From contig JAJNNQ010000009.1 of assembly GCA_027886175.1 (NCBI GenBank), positions 7,856,501 to 7,920,500 on the forward strand: 64,000 nt of DNA, in the 5' to 3' direction. Both the position numbers and the translations under genes were made by a program. The stretch is from Phylloscopus collybita. Taxonomy: Eukaryota; Chordata; Aves; Passeriformes; Phylloscopidae. Positions within the stretch are counted from its first letter, which is position 1; every line of letters starts with the position of its first letter. Below, one piece after another: positions 50,273 to 62,264 of the stretch. The notes beneath the pieces were generated by a model. That model worked only from the letters and a program-made list of their open reading frames with translations, was not told the origin of the DNA and did not search any database.

Positions 50273-50857
50273 CTGTTGGGGGAAAAAACAGTGTTGAGTT
50301 ACTCAGCCAGGACATCAGGGTGCTGTCCATGCCCTTCCCCATCCTGGACAACCTTGGACACCCGTGGGGTGCTGCCCTGGCTGGTGCACCCTGGGCCCCG
50401 GCAGTGCTGGGTACTTACATCACGGCTTGCATTGGGCAGCTGTTGCTGGTCCTGTAGGCAGAGCGGATCACGCTGCGTGGAATGGGGCGTGACGTGGAGG
50501 TGTAGCAGCAGGGGGTCGGCTTGGTGTCTGTGAGAACAGAGAGATGGGCCCAGTGAAACCCCACACTGCGGCAGAGCTCTGCCTGTGGCTCCCAGGGGAT
50601 TTGCCATCATCATCTGTGCTGTGTTTTCCGGGAATATCCCCTGAAAACCTCCGTCTCTGAGGCTTAGTCCCTGCACTGGTGATGACCATCTGCTCCCACC
50701 CTTCTCCATGGATATGAGGGTCTGATCAGGGGGGATGGGGCTCTCTCTTGGGGAAGGAAAGCCTACCGTTCTTCTTGGAAAGTCCAGCATCAGCCTGAGC
50801 CAGGGAGCAGATGGCCACAAGGAGCAGAACAGCCAGGGTGGCTGCAAGGACCCTCAT
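50179..50857 (-). CDS. CC chemokine precursor, complete, 3 exons
   Basis: This is a secreted leukocyte attractant acting through CC-type G-protein-coupled receptors. Exons are 50767-50857, 50419-50527 and 50179-50272, joined in phases 1 and 2, the standard CC chemokine arrangement, giving 97 residues. Residues 1-22 are a signal peptide ([20 protein letters not shown] then QA). Cysteines are at 37, 38, 61 and 77, the adjacent pair defining the CC class, with 22 and 15 residues between, as is usual. The core [35 protein letters not shown] is that of the CCL3/CCL4/CCL5 group. RRGR at 71-74 is a BBXB-type heparin-binding motif in the 40s loop. A TATA box and a poly(A) signal flank it. Exact orthology with chicken or mammalian CCL genes cannot be set by eye, so no symbol is given. 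Confidence 0.95.
50419..50527 (-). CDS. CC chemokine exon 2 (CC motif and core beta strand)
   Basis: The acceptor is TTCTCACAG and the donor GTAAGT. It encodes [20 protein letters not shown], then [16 protein letters not shown]. Three of the four conserved cysteines lie here. Confidence 0.95.
50767..50857 (-). CDS. CC chemokine exon 1 (signal peptide)
   Basis: ATG at 50857-50855 opens 30 codons plus one base and ends before GTAGGC. The encoded signal peptide ends around AQADA, so cleavage after Ala22 or Ala24 is likely. Confidence 0.95.
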
Positions 50858-50950
50858 GATGCTGAGAGGGCTGAGGGAGCCACGAGTGAGGCTGGAGCTG
50901 GGGTGTCTGTAGGGCTCTCCTCTGCACGGTAGCCCCTGCTCCTGCTGATC

Positions 50951-50960
50951 TCCTTTTATA
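50951..50960 (-). promoter_or_regulatory. TATA box of the CC chemokine gene
   Basis: TATAAAAGGA on the minus strand lies about 94-103 nt upstream of the ATG, which places transcription start near 50925-50930 with a 5' UTR of about 70 nt. This is the usual architecture of inducible inflammatory chemokines. Confidence 0.8.
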
Positions 50961-50984
50961 CCCCTGCCACTGGGTGGGCACAGG

Positions 50985-51094
50985 GTTTCAAGAAAGAAAA
51001 CGAGCGTATCATACCAGGAAAATTATGTAAGGCAAAGAAACTGCAGAAAGGGAAGTGCCAGCCACAGGGCTGTGATTTTCAGATTCAAGAGAGA
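50985..51094 (-). promoter_or_regulatory. Proximal promoter block of the CC chemokine gene (copy A)
   Basis: This block recurs in diverged form at 51600-51790 and 52975-53170. Within it the plus strand shows ATTATGTAAG (C/EBP-like), AAAGAAACTG and AAAGAAAAC (IRF-like half sites), and GGGAAGTGCC (one mismatch to the NF-kB consensus). These site calls are visual only. The block is cut at its far end by a CR1 insertion. Confidence 0.5.
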
Positions 51095-51495
51095 ACAAGT
51101 CCTGTGAGGAGCAGCTGGAACAAAAGGAGATGGATTTGTTTGATGGTAGAAGAGAAGGCCCCCCTGAGGGGGAACCTTACTGCTCTCTGCAACTTCTTGA
51201 AAGGAGGGCTGTAATGAGGTAGAGGTTGCTCTCTTCTCCCAGGTAGCAAGTGACAGGATGAGACAAAATGGCTTCACAGTAAACCAGGGCATGTTATGAG
51301 AAAGTTCTGTTCTGAAAGGGTTGTCAATCACTGGAACAGGCTTCCTGGGAAGTGATGGAGTCACTGAAGACATTTAAGACATGTAGATGTGGTGCTTAGG
51401 GACGTGGTTTAGTGGTGGACTTTATAATGTTGGGTTAATTGTTGGACTTGATGATCTTAAAGGTCCTTTCCAACATAAATGACCCTACAATTTGT
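51095..51495 (+). repeat. CR1 LINE fragment inserted in the chemokine upstream region
   Basis: A clean CR1 3' segment includes the GGAACAGGCTTCCTGGGAAG and GATCTTAAAGGTCCTTTCCA blocks. It interrupts a promoter-proximal sequence that continues uninterrupted in two other copies (see 51600 and 52970). The insertion therefore came after, or independently of, the local duplications, and separates about 140 bp of proximal promoter from anything further upstream. Confidence 0.9.
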
Positions 51496-51599
51496 TTCTG
51501 TGAACTTTCTGGTGCTGCAGGAGCTGAGCTGTGGTGGCTGCAGGGTTTTCCTCCACTCAATGCTCAGTCCTTGCTGCTACTTTCCTCCTATTCACCTAG

Positions 51600-51790
51600 A
51601 GTTTCAAGGAGAGAAAATGAGTGCAGCATGACAGAGAAATTATGCCAGAATTTCCCAGTTTTGCTGAGCTGGAGAGATCAAGGAAACCACAGAAGAGGAA
51701 GCGCTGGCTACAGATCTGCAACTTTCAGATTCCATTTGAATGCGTGGTGGGAATGGCCAGAGCCCAAGCCCTGTGACACGAGCCCTGGTA
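51600..51790 (-). pseudogene. Decayed chemokine promoter copy B
   Basis: GAGAAAATGAGTGCAGCATGACA and later AGGAAACCACAGAAGAGGAAGC, CTTTCAGATTCCATTT parallel copy A and, more closely, copy C. No TATA box, signal-peptide exon or cysteine exon is recognisable on the downstream (lower-coordinate) side. It is a promoter remnant without a gene. Confidence 0.6.
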
Positions 51791-52312
51791 CTGCCACAGT
51801 GACCTGTTGGCTGAGAGTCAGGCTGAGACATGAAGTTCACTGACCAGAATTCTGAGAAAAACCAGAACAAGGCCAGACACAGGAAAAGTTTTGTAGCTTG
51901 CTTTCTGAGTGTCCACTGTTGGGGTCCTTAGGAATTGGTTATATCCTACCTTTGTCAAGCAAGAATTTTGCTGTAGTGGTGTGCCTGAGATGCCCCACAG
52001 CTGGCAGGTGCAGCCCCTGAGGGGATGGCACAGAAGCAGCTGGTGTCTGTACCACAGTCCCCTGGGGAGCCTTGCCCAGCACTGCTAGTGGGCTGCCTGG
52101 CTGGTGAGAACCACTAGCCACAGGAACCACTGATAAAATCACGTACCCTCTCAAAATACCTAATTTCTGCAGAAATGAACCTTTTTGGGTAAATGAGAGT
52201 CTGGTGGGTGGTTTGCAGCTGGCTACCAGAGCATTCCTGGTGGGTTGTTTGCCTGTGCACTGCCAGACATGGGGCATGAAGACCCCTAACCTCACCTTCT
52301 GTGCCAACTGTG

Positions 52313-52509
52313 TCAGCTCCTGCTGGTTATAGGGGAAAAGTTGTAGAATTCTTCTTCATTGGTCCCTCTCTGGCTCAGCTTGCTGGCCTGATACTGCAGA
52401 AGGGGAAAAGAGGGTATGTGCCATGGACTGTTGGAGGTGTGGGGCTGGGAGCCATGGAGTGTCAGCTCTGGGGACTCACCAATCCATTCTTGTGGACACT
52501 GAGCCTGCC
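52313..52509 (-). other. Unexplained exon-like pair inside chemokine remnant C
   Basis: On the minus strand a 30-nt block (52480-52509, acceptor CCTGCAG, donor GTGAGT) reads GRLSVHKNGL. An 81-nt block (52313-52393, acceptor CCCCTTCTGCAG) reads YQASKLSQRGTNEEEFYNF, then SPITSRS and stop. Both are phase 0, so they would join in frame. I do not recognise the peptide. It has two tyrosines in an acidic setting, like a receptor cytoplasmic tail. The second block sits where exon 3 of the chemokine would be expected. Confidence 0.25.
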
Positions 52510-52659
52510 CTGCAGGCACAATGACCTTGCTGTCAGCTCACTGGCACAGCCTGAGCAGCGTCTGGAGACAGCACCAGTGTCATCCCCAGAACTGTGCTGG
52601 GGTGCCAGCGGGGTTAATACCAGGAACTGGATGAGGGAGAGGCCAGAGCACCTTCCACA

Positions 52660-53170
52660 GTTTGGGGGCCTCTGCTTGCACAGCTGGGCACCAGCTAAAA
52701 TCCGCTCTGGCAGGTGCTCAGGGGGATGTTCTGTGCTCACCTTCCTTCTTGGGGACCTGGTGCTTCATTTTTGTGGGGGAGGGGTGCCCAGGAATATCCC
52801 TGCTGCTCTGGCAGCACCCACTCCCAGCTCTCCACATGGACTGAGGGGTCTCATCAGTGGGGATGAGGCTGTCCTCTGGGGAGGGAGAGCATACCTGGCT
52901 TCTGGGAGGACTCAGTAATGCTGGGATTACATAGAAGGGGAAATTGCAAAAAAAAGGGGGGAGCATCATAACGGGGAAATGGAAAGAAAATGAGTGCATC
53001 GTGACAAGGACATTGTCAGGAGCACCCAGATTTGTTGAACTGGTGAAGGCAAGGAAACCACAGAATGGGAAGCACCAGCCACTGTGTTGTGAGTTTCAGA
53101 TTCTATTTCATCCCTGGCATGGACTGGGTAGAACCTAAACCTGCCAAGAGCCAGACTGGCACATGCAGCT
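52660..53170 (-). pseudogene. Truncated chemokine copy C (promoter plus intron 1, no signal-peptide exon)
   Basis: 52975-53170 matches the promoter block of copy B and copy A. About 52690-52893 matches intron 1 of the intact gene: the shared block GGAATATCCC, then GTCTCATCAGTGGGGATGAG against GTCTGATCAGGGGGGATGGG, up to the splice donor, here GTATGC. Between them about 180 bp of the intact gene, including TATA box, transcription start and most of exon 1, is missing, and there is an extra segment of about 60 bp in the intron. No CC-motif exon is seen at the expected place. It is a broken paralogue. Confidence 0.6.
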
Positions 53171-56100
53171 CCAAGGAAAATCAGGGCAAGACTAGCAAAA
53201 GGGAAAAAAAGGAGGAAGGAGTAATTTTATCTATCACTACACTCCCTGACTGAGAGTTCCTCAGCAACTCTCTTGCAGGGCCTCTCTAGGCACTGGAAGC
53301 TGCTCTAAGGTCCACTTTTCTTCTCCAGGCTGAACAAAATCAACTCAGCAGTGAGCTGCAGCCTGGTCTTCTAAGGAGCCACAAAAGTATCTTAACACTG
53401 TGTGTAATCCTACTGGCTCTACTTGCACCTGCAGGGTTTTTTTATATTTTGGTTTAGGTGTTAGTAGTTTGAAGGCTTTTTGGCCCTATACAGATCCAGG
53501 TTCATTTTTGACGAACTCTCCTGGGTTAATGTTAGGAATTGATAGAACAGGAGCTTTACAAATCAAGATGGCTTTGGAGATGCCTGGTTGCCTTTACTTT
53601 GTGACACAAAACATTCTCTGTGCCTGGCATCCACCTCTCAGTATGGCTTTGTAAACAGGGAGGGAACCTATTTCTTTTTTTAATTTCTTTTAGGAATAAG
53701 AGAGAAAGCGTCTGTGTGGATCTTATGCATTGATTTTTTTTTAGAGAGCTGTGTAGTTCCTTGTACTCTAATTCACCTTAAATTAAAGAGAATTTATTCA
53801 GATGTGCTTTAAGTTTTCCAGGACAAGACAGTTAGAGATCTGTATCTAGAGTAATTGAGCTGAGCTCCCTCATTGAAGACACAATCCTGTTTGTCAAGGG
53901 ATTAAGCCTGTTCTTTCACTGTGTGCTGTTCTGTAAATCTCAGACCAAGGTCAGAATCAGCTTTTAGACATCAATTTTGACTACTTCAGCAGCTCTAAAA
54001 GGACCTGGATTCCTCTGATATTCCCTTAAGGCATCTGCAATAGCTCACTGGGATGGAAAGTCACAGTTGTCTTAAAAGCACTTTACACACTCATCCCTCA
54101 GTGGCCCAGAGGCTGACAGCTGTACCTGAGACATTGCTGTAGACCTGCCTTCTCTGGGAAAACTCCATTTTCAGCTCACAGAAGAGCAGTGTGCATCACA
54201 GCTCCTGTCTCCATGATTCTCTGCATGGGTCACTCTCACTTTTGTGTTCAAGCAAACCCAGAGAGAGTGTCCTTTCTCAGCATCAGAAGTTCTATGTCTG
54301 CTTTCTTCTAAGGCTGAATTGTAAGAAAACTACTCTGTTGTAGTGTGAATGAGACTTTTTTTTTTGTGCATTTAAATTAATTTGATCTATATAACTGTTT
54401 TTCTGAGATAGCTTCTTTATTTTCCTTGGATTTAATTCTGTGCATTCAAGCAGAAAGTTAAACAATGTCAGACTGCAGAAAATGAATTGCATAACATGCT
54501 GAAAAGACAAACTGAGGAAATGCTTTTTACATTTCCTTCTTACCTGTGTCTTTAATGTGAATTTCTGGAACATCAAAGAGAACGAACCAGTTTGGAATTT
54601 ATTTTAAAATATGTATTCTCATGAAGTGAATCATTTCCTCTATGTGCGTAATTTAATGGAAGAAAAAAGCAATTGTTGATATAATATTATGACAAAACAT
54701 CCCTCTAGAGTAGTTAATTTTCAGAAGTTGTAACAGCTTACTATTGCTGTTTTCCTTCTGAAATTACTTCCTCAGCTAAATTGTTTAGGGCTGATGCTGA
54801 AGATAAGTGTATGAAAGCCAACTTATCAATTCTGCCCTTTCAGAAATGATCTCTGCAGCTCATTAAAGTGAACCATGACTTATTTTGAGAAGAAACAAAG
54901 AACTCACTGGCATTCTTGGCTTTTTTTTAGCGCTCTTGACTGCAGCTCTAGATGACTTTTGGTTGTAGGGGTGAATCCATCTTTACTATCTATCCAATTC
55001 TCAACACATAACTTTTAAAGGCCCTTTTTTTCCCATAAGTGTGCAGGAAGTAAGGATTTTTTAGGTGGAATCTTGACTTATTTCAATGAGATGGAGTTTT
55101 AGGCACTGATTATGTTCAAGGTTTGAAATGAGAGGTTATTTCTCAAGAACTCAGAATCCCAGAAACCATGTTTGATTTTTAATTCTGGTACTAATGTTTT
55201 ATAATCCATAAACGATACTGTTGTGAGACTATTTTTAATAGTATATAGGTAATTTTTGAATGGAATTTGGGCTTAGGTTATTAGTATTATTATTAGGTTA
55301 TTAGTATAAAATAAAAAATGAATGTAAAATAAACAAATGAATTGCTAACAGGTATATCACCCACTTGTAAAATGCTGTTCCTCTCTGAGATGAAGCCCAT
55401 CAGTGGAACTCATGGTTGGGTCTAGTTCAATAAAAACAAATGCAAGAGCCATTCAGTGGAACAGAACATGAAATAGCAAAACAGTATCCTGAAGAATGCC
55501 AAGTGCCATCTCCTTGAAAACCATATACTTAAGTGCTGTATTTTTCGCTCATCATCCTATTATAGATAATTGATTGTAACTCCACTGCTCCTGAATCATT
55601 CTTTCTGGAATTCAACAGTGCAGTATAGAAACAAACCTGACAGATGTGCTCTTTTACATCAGTTTTCTGTCAGAGCAACTGTATGCTTTTTGTCAGGAAT
55701 TTAGTTAAGGGCTCCTTCCAAGTATGGTTGCAGCTTCACTTGATCCCTGTTTCTCCTCAAAAGTATAGGAAAGCAATGCAAGTGGCCTCTGCAGTGCTGA
55801 TTTTCACAGTGAACTGTGACAGTAGGAGGTCTTCAGCAAGTGTACCTGTGTGTCCGGCTGCCTTGAATAATTTCTGCCTCTTGCTTCTCTGCCTTGCTTA
55901 CTTTTTTCCTTCTTCCTCTTTCCATCTCCCTTAGGTGATGCTATTCCTTGTTTACATACCTTCATGAGCTCATTTTTTCCCTTTGGCGGTGACATCACAG
56001 CTTTCTAAGTTTATATTCGTAATAGGTACATTATTTTTCTCCTGTTCATTTTCAAGTTGTGTATACAGCTTTCAAACTTTACCAAACACCTGTACCTTTC

Positions 56101-59100
56101 AAAACTCCTGGCTCTTTTCCTAGATGTGCAAGGAAGAGTTGTGTGTTGCAGTTTGTGTTATTCAGATGTAGCTCAGTATCTTTTTTTTATATCTGTTGAG
56201 ACATACAGAAGCATCTCTATTTTCTGGCATGTTTATTATCAGAACTCGTGAAGAGAAGCAGCAATATTTTTCAAGTTACTATTATATGGGATATTTAATG
56301 TTTGTTGAGCAGCCTTCAACAGTGGCTTGGCATTTTAGGGTATTACAGGCTCTGGCATGAACACTTGAGAATGTTGAAAGGAGTCGTTTTCATTCTCATT
56401 ATGTTTCATTCTCATTACTGTTCCTGAATTTTCAGCTATTTAGGCAAGAAGAAGGGTCATGGGAGCTGTAGAAAATGGAGCAAATAAGCAGATAAGCTGT
56501 CTTCTTCCAGTGCAGCTGAAGTAACGACTCTTCCTATAGAAGGTTCAAAGGGAGGATTTCAGAGCTAGAAAAAAACCTACATCCCTTGCTATGTCTGAGA
56601 TCTTAGTGCTTCCTAGTGGGCATCATAGAGAATTCCTCAAGGATGGAGAGACTGGGGTTGAGTTAGAAGGACTTCAGCAGCCAAACACGGATTTCAGGGT
56701 ATTTTGTTATCCCTATTGGCTATGAGGCATTCAGATGTACAAAGCCTGAGCAGCAGTGGCTGAACATCTGGTCAAGAGGAATGAACCCAAAAGGACAATA
56801 AGGGAGATGAGGTCATACCATTGCCAGGAATGGGAGCAATTCTCATAGATTTGTAGGTTCCTGTGTACAACAGCCTGAAAAAGGACTTAGGAGCCAGAAG
56901 AGGGACTTGTTCCTTGCCTGAAGTACACACTATCCAGGTAGAGACATGCTGCAAAGGTGAGCAGGTAGGGTTTTACAACACAGCAAGGAGTACTGAGTTT
57001 ACAAATAGAAGAGAAATGGTGTGTGCTATGGGAGGGATGATGAACTGACTTTCTTTGCCATAGCCTGGGTTGAAAAGCAAAAGGAGAAGCAGAAAAGCCT
57101 GCATTGGCTGGTGGCATCCTGTTATCCTCACTTTTTCAGTTGGATTCTGTTGCTTCTGCAAGATGGGATACCATAAGAAAAGAAATCAGGGTAATTGTCA
57201 AGAAAATTGTTTCCTAGGGTCAAGTGGTTAAATGAAAAGAGTGATTCTGGAGAGTATTACATGTGGCATAACTAATATTGAGCACTACAGATGAAAAATC
57301 CAGCAGCCAAAAATAAAAATCAATGGGAAACTAAATATGAGTCACTTACTAATTTTTGAGGTTTTTTTTTCCTAGATAGCATCCAAAATAAAACCTGATC
57401 AGAAAAGATGGAAAATTAAAATGAACAATCAAAAATTTACTGCACTTGGGAGTGAGTAGCAGCATCCAAATGTGACTTTTCATTGCCATAGGTTTAGGAA
57501 GAAGGTACACAAAAGGAAATGGATGATGTGTCCAGGGTTCCCAGAAGAATTCTGGTGTCCTTCTTCACCTGTCCTACAGGACACATCGCTGGAAGATGTG
57601 GCCAGTGCATGTCCTTGCTGCAAGACTGCAATGGAGCTTGAGCTGGAAAAATGCTGTTGGTTTTTGTACCTCCATCCAGAAGACACAGTTGCTCTGCCCA
57701 TTTAAACCACATGCTAGCAAGCCTGTGACTCTTAACATTGATTACACAGAATTCATGAGCAAGTGAGCTGTGTTCACTGTCATCTTGTAGATAAAACCTT
57801 TTCAAATATTCTCCTTCCTTCCAGACTGCAGTTCTGTATGCTTGGTCTGTACAAAACATACTTGAAAGGGAAGCATAGGTAAAAAACCTTTTAAGATACT
57901 CCCAAGAGATTGAGAATTATTCCTTATCCTGCCCTCCATGTCTCTATGTACTCAGCTGGGTATGAGGTCCTCATTTTTCATCACATTCTACAGACCCTTC
58001 TGGAAGCTAATGCTAAGCAGATGCTGTTTCTCTTGAGATGATCATTGAAATTATTTGTTCATAAATTAGGCAGCAAGTAAAATTTGCTGTCACTACTTAC
58101 CTGAAACAGAAGGGATTTTTTATTTTAACCGGCACAAAATTGTGTTTTGGAGTGGGCATTGTTAGCTGCATTCCAGTGCATTGAAAAACTGTGGCTATGT
58201 ACAAGGAAGTTTGTTGTGGCCCAGGATTCCTATTTGTCCCCCGTTTTGGGCTGTTTGTTTTCCAGAAACAACTTACAGTATTTTTGCATATTTTGAGCAC
58301 AGATTTATTCCAAAACTTTCTCTGGCTATATGTATTATTTGTGACTGGTTTCTTTAACTTGGATAGAGCAACACAAAAATCCAGTGTAGAAGATACTGGA
58401 GCATATGTATAAATTGGAATCAGACTTGATTAAAGACACACTTATTGTGAAAAGGAGAGGTAAATGATTCCTGTACTGCATAGCTGGCAATGAGAAAAGG
58501 AAGATGGAACTGCTTATCCTTATTTCTTCAGACTCTGACAGCTGGGCAGAAAAGCTGAGTCATATTAACAGTCTGTTGGCAGGTATAATAGATTGGGCCA
58601 GGCCCATTCCATGAAATATGTAAAGTGAAATTAATCTGAAATTAAGCTGTATCTTGGTTTTCAACAACTTTGACAAAATGGTGAAGAATTTAGACTGCTT
58701 TAAGCTACATTTGTCCTGTCATTTATATAAATCTTTTATTGCAACAAACAGTGTTTTCTCAGGTGTGTGACTGATCAATATTAAAGAGGTTTTTATTATC
58801 TCCAAGTATTTAATCCAAGAAAAAGTTATAATTTTGCTGGTTAAGATATACTTTCGTTGGCTAAGTTATGGGGATTTCAGAGAGAACTATATGTATTCAA
58901 GGGTGGGATGGTGTCATCTGCTTTGCACATTGATTCTGTAGCCTGTGGACTTGGGTGTTGCCATGGGGAGCTGTGTGTCAGCCCCGTGCTAGTCTCTGTG
59001 ATTGTTGTGTGTCTGCAAACGCTTACATTGTGTTTGCTAAGTCACTCAGAACCTGATCTGGAAGACTTTTAAACCAGAGAAAATCGTCTTTCTTATGTGG

Positions 59101-60187
59101 GTTTGGGGAAGGTCTGGAAGGTCCATGCTTGCTCCCAGTGGAGGAATAGATGGTCTCTTAGTCTGAAAATGGGCATATTCTACTTTTGGATTATTAAAAA
59201 GGCAGTAAATCTAAGGTAGAAGAGGACTGATTGATGACAGTGCACAGAAACAAATGCTGTCAACTATCAAACGTCACCACTGAAGATGAGTGCAGATAAT
59301 AATTTCTGATGTGAAGAGCTTCATCCAGAGAAATGTAAGGAGCCAGAAGGACTGGGATGTGTCTACTGCTTACTTTTCTGTTCAGCTTCTATGTTTTGAC
59401 CTGCCCAAACCAGCTTTGGATCTAGGTTTCGAGGAGGCTGGCAGGTGAGTCTCCCAGTTGTCAGTTCCTTTCAGAAAGGTGGGTAGTAGGCTGTGCATGA
59501 GAAAGAAAGAAACAAATAAATAAATTCAGAGAAACCCTCATAAGACTCACTTTTTTTTTTTTGGACTAGTCTTTGGCCACAGGAGGGCAATACTGTTCTA
59601 TAATAAATTTGGCAAGCTTTATTCCCTGAAAAGCTGGTTTGTCAGCAGGTTCCTGAGGGCGAAGGGGATTGATCATAGTTAACAATCATCAAAGTTGTAT
59701 TGATCAAGAAGTGGATTTATGCCTTTAGCTATGTTTGCAGGGGCTGAGTAGTTGGTTCTCCCAATCCTCCTTTCCAGAAGAGTAAATTGCAGCACAGAAT
59801 CTGAGAGCTGTGATGACATCTGAGGAACTACTGCTTCTGCATCTCTGGTTCAGATTGGTCCTGGTTTGTGCTGTCCTTGCCACCGTCTCAGCTGGAGGCC
59901 AGAACCAGGAGGTGGCAAAAGCAGTACAGCAGGGACTCTGGCAGCCCCCATGGTGCTGGCGGAGGGCTCTTTGTCCCTTGTCTCTCAGCTGTTTCAAACT
60001 GAAGTAAGGAGAATTTTAACCAATAATGCTGAGAATCTCAGGGTGTGTGACTAATACTGGTAGGATGGGAAAGGTGGATTTTACTTTTCTTTTTCCTTCA
60101 GAAACTTTTTATGTTTTCCCCAGTGGCTGAGGGCATGTTCTTTACTAGAATCCAGACACAGGAACAGGAGTCCTAGCTTATTAGGCT

Positions 60188-60237
60188 ATTGATTTATGCC
60201 CTTGCTCTTTGTTGATTCATGCCCTTGCTCTTAGCTG
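60188..60237. repeat. Two-unit tandem duplication (about 22 bp)
   Basis: The unit TTGATT(T/C)ATGCCCTTGCTC is repeated after a short TTTG spacer. A similar short duplication of a TTCATTCTCATTA unit is seen near 56385-56418. Confidence 0.85.
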
Positions 60238-62264
60238 GTCAGATAAATCTCATTAGTTAGAAGATTCTCCAGAGAAGCAAGTGTTTTAGGTTTCAATTCC
60301 CCAAAGGAGATGATTGAGTTGAGTGTGCATTTTGTGGCTCTTAGAAGAATAGGAGATACCACTGTTTGGTCTTATGAGAGCAAATGAACGCTCTACTGTG
60401 TTCTTTATGAAGATTAATCTGCTAGGAGTGCTTTGAGACCAGTGGATTTAAGTTTTAAAGGGAGGGGAATACTTGGTTTGCAAAGACTCAGAGTTTAGTT
60501 TGAGAATGGTGTTTGGCAGAGTCAGACATGTGAGTACATTTGAGTACTTAATACATCACCTAACATACTTGAAGTACTTAAACATTAATATGAAAGTAAT
60601 TTGTGCAGTCTGGGTATCTGTTTATTTTGGAGACAGCTGTACTCTCCAGACTAATAGAGAAGAACAGGGAGGGAGCTTCCCAAGGGCTGGCTCTGTCATC
60701 AGTGTTACTAGTAAGACAGGAATTGTCTTCAAGAAAAATTAAAGTAATATTAAAAGTTAAAAGGCATATTTATGAAGGATAGATTGCTAGCTTCCAAGCT
60801 AACCTTTTAGGTCATCTGGAAATGAAAATGTTTCAGAGAATGAATGCTACTGAACTGCTGCCCTTTAGCTTCTATTTCTGAATAAAGGCTCAAAGAGGTC
60901 CCCTTGTAAAAGACAATTCTTCCTAGTGATGTTTTTCAGTTTGTAGTTTGCACGTTGCTTCTAATGGATCTATGAATGCTGAAACTCTTGTCTGTAGCTT
61001 TTCTTGAGAAGATCCTGAACTTCCACTGAATGTGTCTTAGGGAAGAAAGAGCATTTATTTCAGGTTTGTCTTAAATGTTAATTTATTATTTTATGCTTTA
61101 TGTTTTAAATTGTGTTTTAAGTATCCTAGTCAAGAACAAAATGTTTTGTTTTGTAGGAATAAATTTTAAGACTTTTATTTCTAAATTTGTCTGAGGTGAA
61201 CTGAAATAAATCTGACAGTTTCAAGGTGATTAACTTGGCAAAGAGGCCAGGAACCCAAGGAAAATGGCAAGTCCTTTGTAGGGCTTGTTGCCCAAACTGG
61301 CAGTTAGCATTTTCCAAACTACTGAGCAATTTTGGGAGCTGGTATCCTCAAGTGCTCTGAAAAAGAGAGGAATTCCTTCAGGTGAGTGACAGCCAATGTC
61401 TTTTTGGCAAAGGGCAGGCAATGATGATACAAACCATGATGTGGTGAAGTTTTTCCAGATTTTTTTTTTTCTAGGGGTCATGTTCATTTTGCAGTTAGAC
61501 ACTTAGGTAAGACTCCTTTTATTTCATTTTACCCATCACCTATTTTCTATGCACAGTGAAGATAAAACAAGTGGAGCCAGTCACCCAAGTCTGTTGTGCA
61601 TTTTTGAGCATAATCCCTTCCTCACTTCAGTCCATAGTCAGCTTTTCTGCTCAAACCACTACACTAGAAATCCCATTATTAATTTTTCTGTCTTAAATAT
61701 TGAAGAGTTGGAGTAGTGTTTTTTTCAGTCTTTGTGTTTTTGAACACTTAAAACATGTGGAAATGGTCATGTGAATTTTTTTCCTGCTCTCTACCACATA
61801 TGTAGTTTATTCCTAGGTACATCTGCACGTATTTTCTGTCACTTCAGGAGGGGTCATAAACAGTCAAATGTCAACTGAATGTCAGAGAAATGGCTCTTAT
61901 AATGAAATCTATTAAGGTGTCCAATAGCCCTGCTCAGAAGAGAAGATAATCTTGCTTTGTGACCTTTAGGACAAATCAAACAAAACAGTAAAACACACAG
62001 AAACCAGGGCCCTTCCTGGGGCTGAAGCAGATGACCAAGTGTTGGTAGAAGTTTTTGGCTTTATTGTTTATATTTTGTCTTTTGCTTTTTAAATAATTTA
62101 CAATGATTATTACTTCAAGTGCTTATTTTTGTCACTTTTCTGAATGTTACTAGGCAAATCCAACTTTTTAAATTCTTTTGATCCTTTGTTTTTAGTATGA
62201 TCAACCTATTTTTTTGACTAGTCATGGAGATATTTGCTGTTTCTTTATTCACTGATTTAGAGAC

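Noticed and set aside
50299..50847. Minus-strand 182-codon open frame across the chemokine gene
   Set aside because: It reads through introns in a different frame from the spliced chemokine, whose cysteine pattern, splice phases and flanking signals are clear.
57472..57859. Opposed open frames at 57.5-57.9 kb
   Set aside because: Neither has a recognisable domain, and the two overlap antisense. I see no splice structure or poly(A) signal to support a gene.
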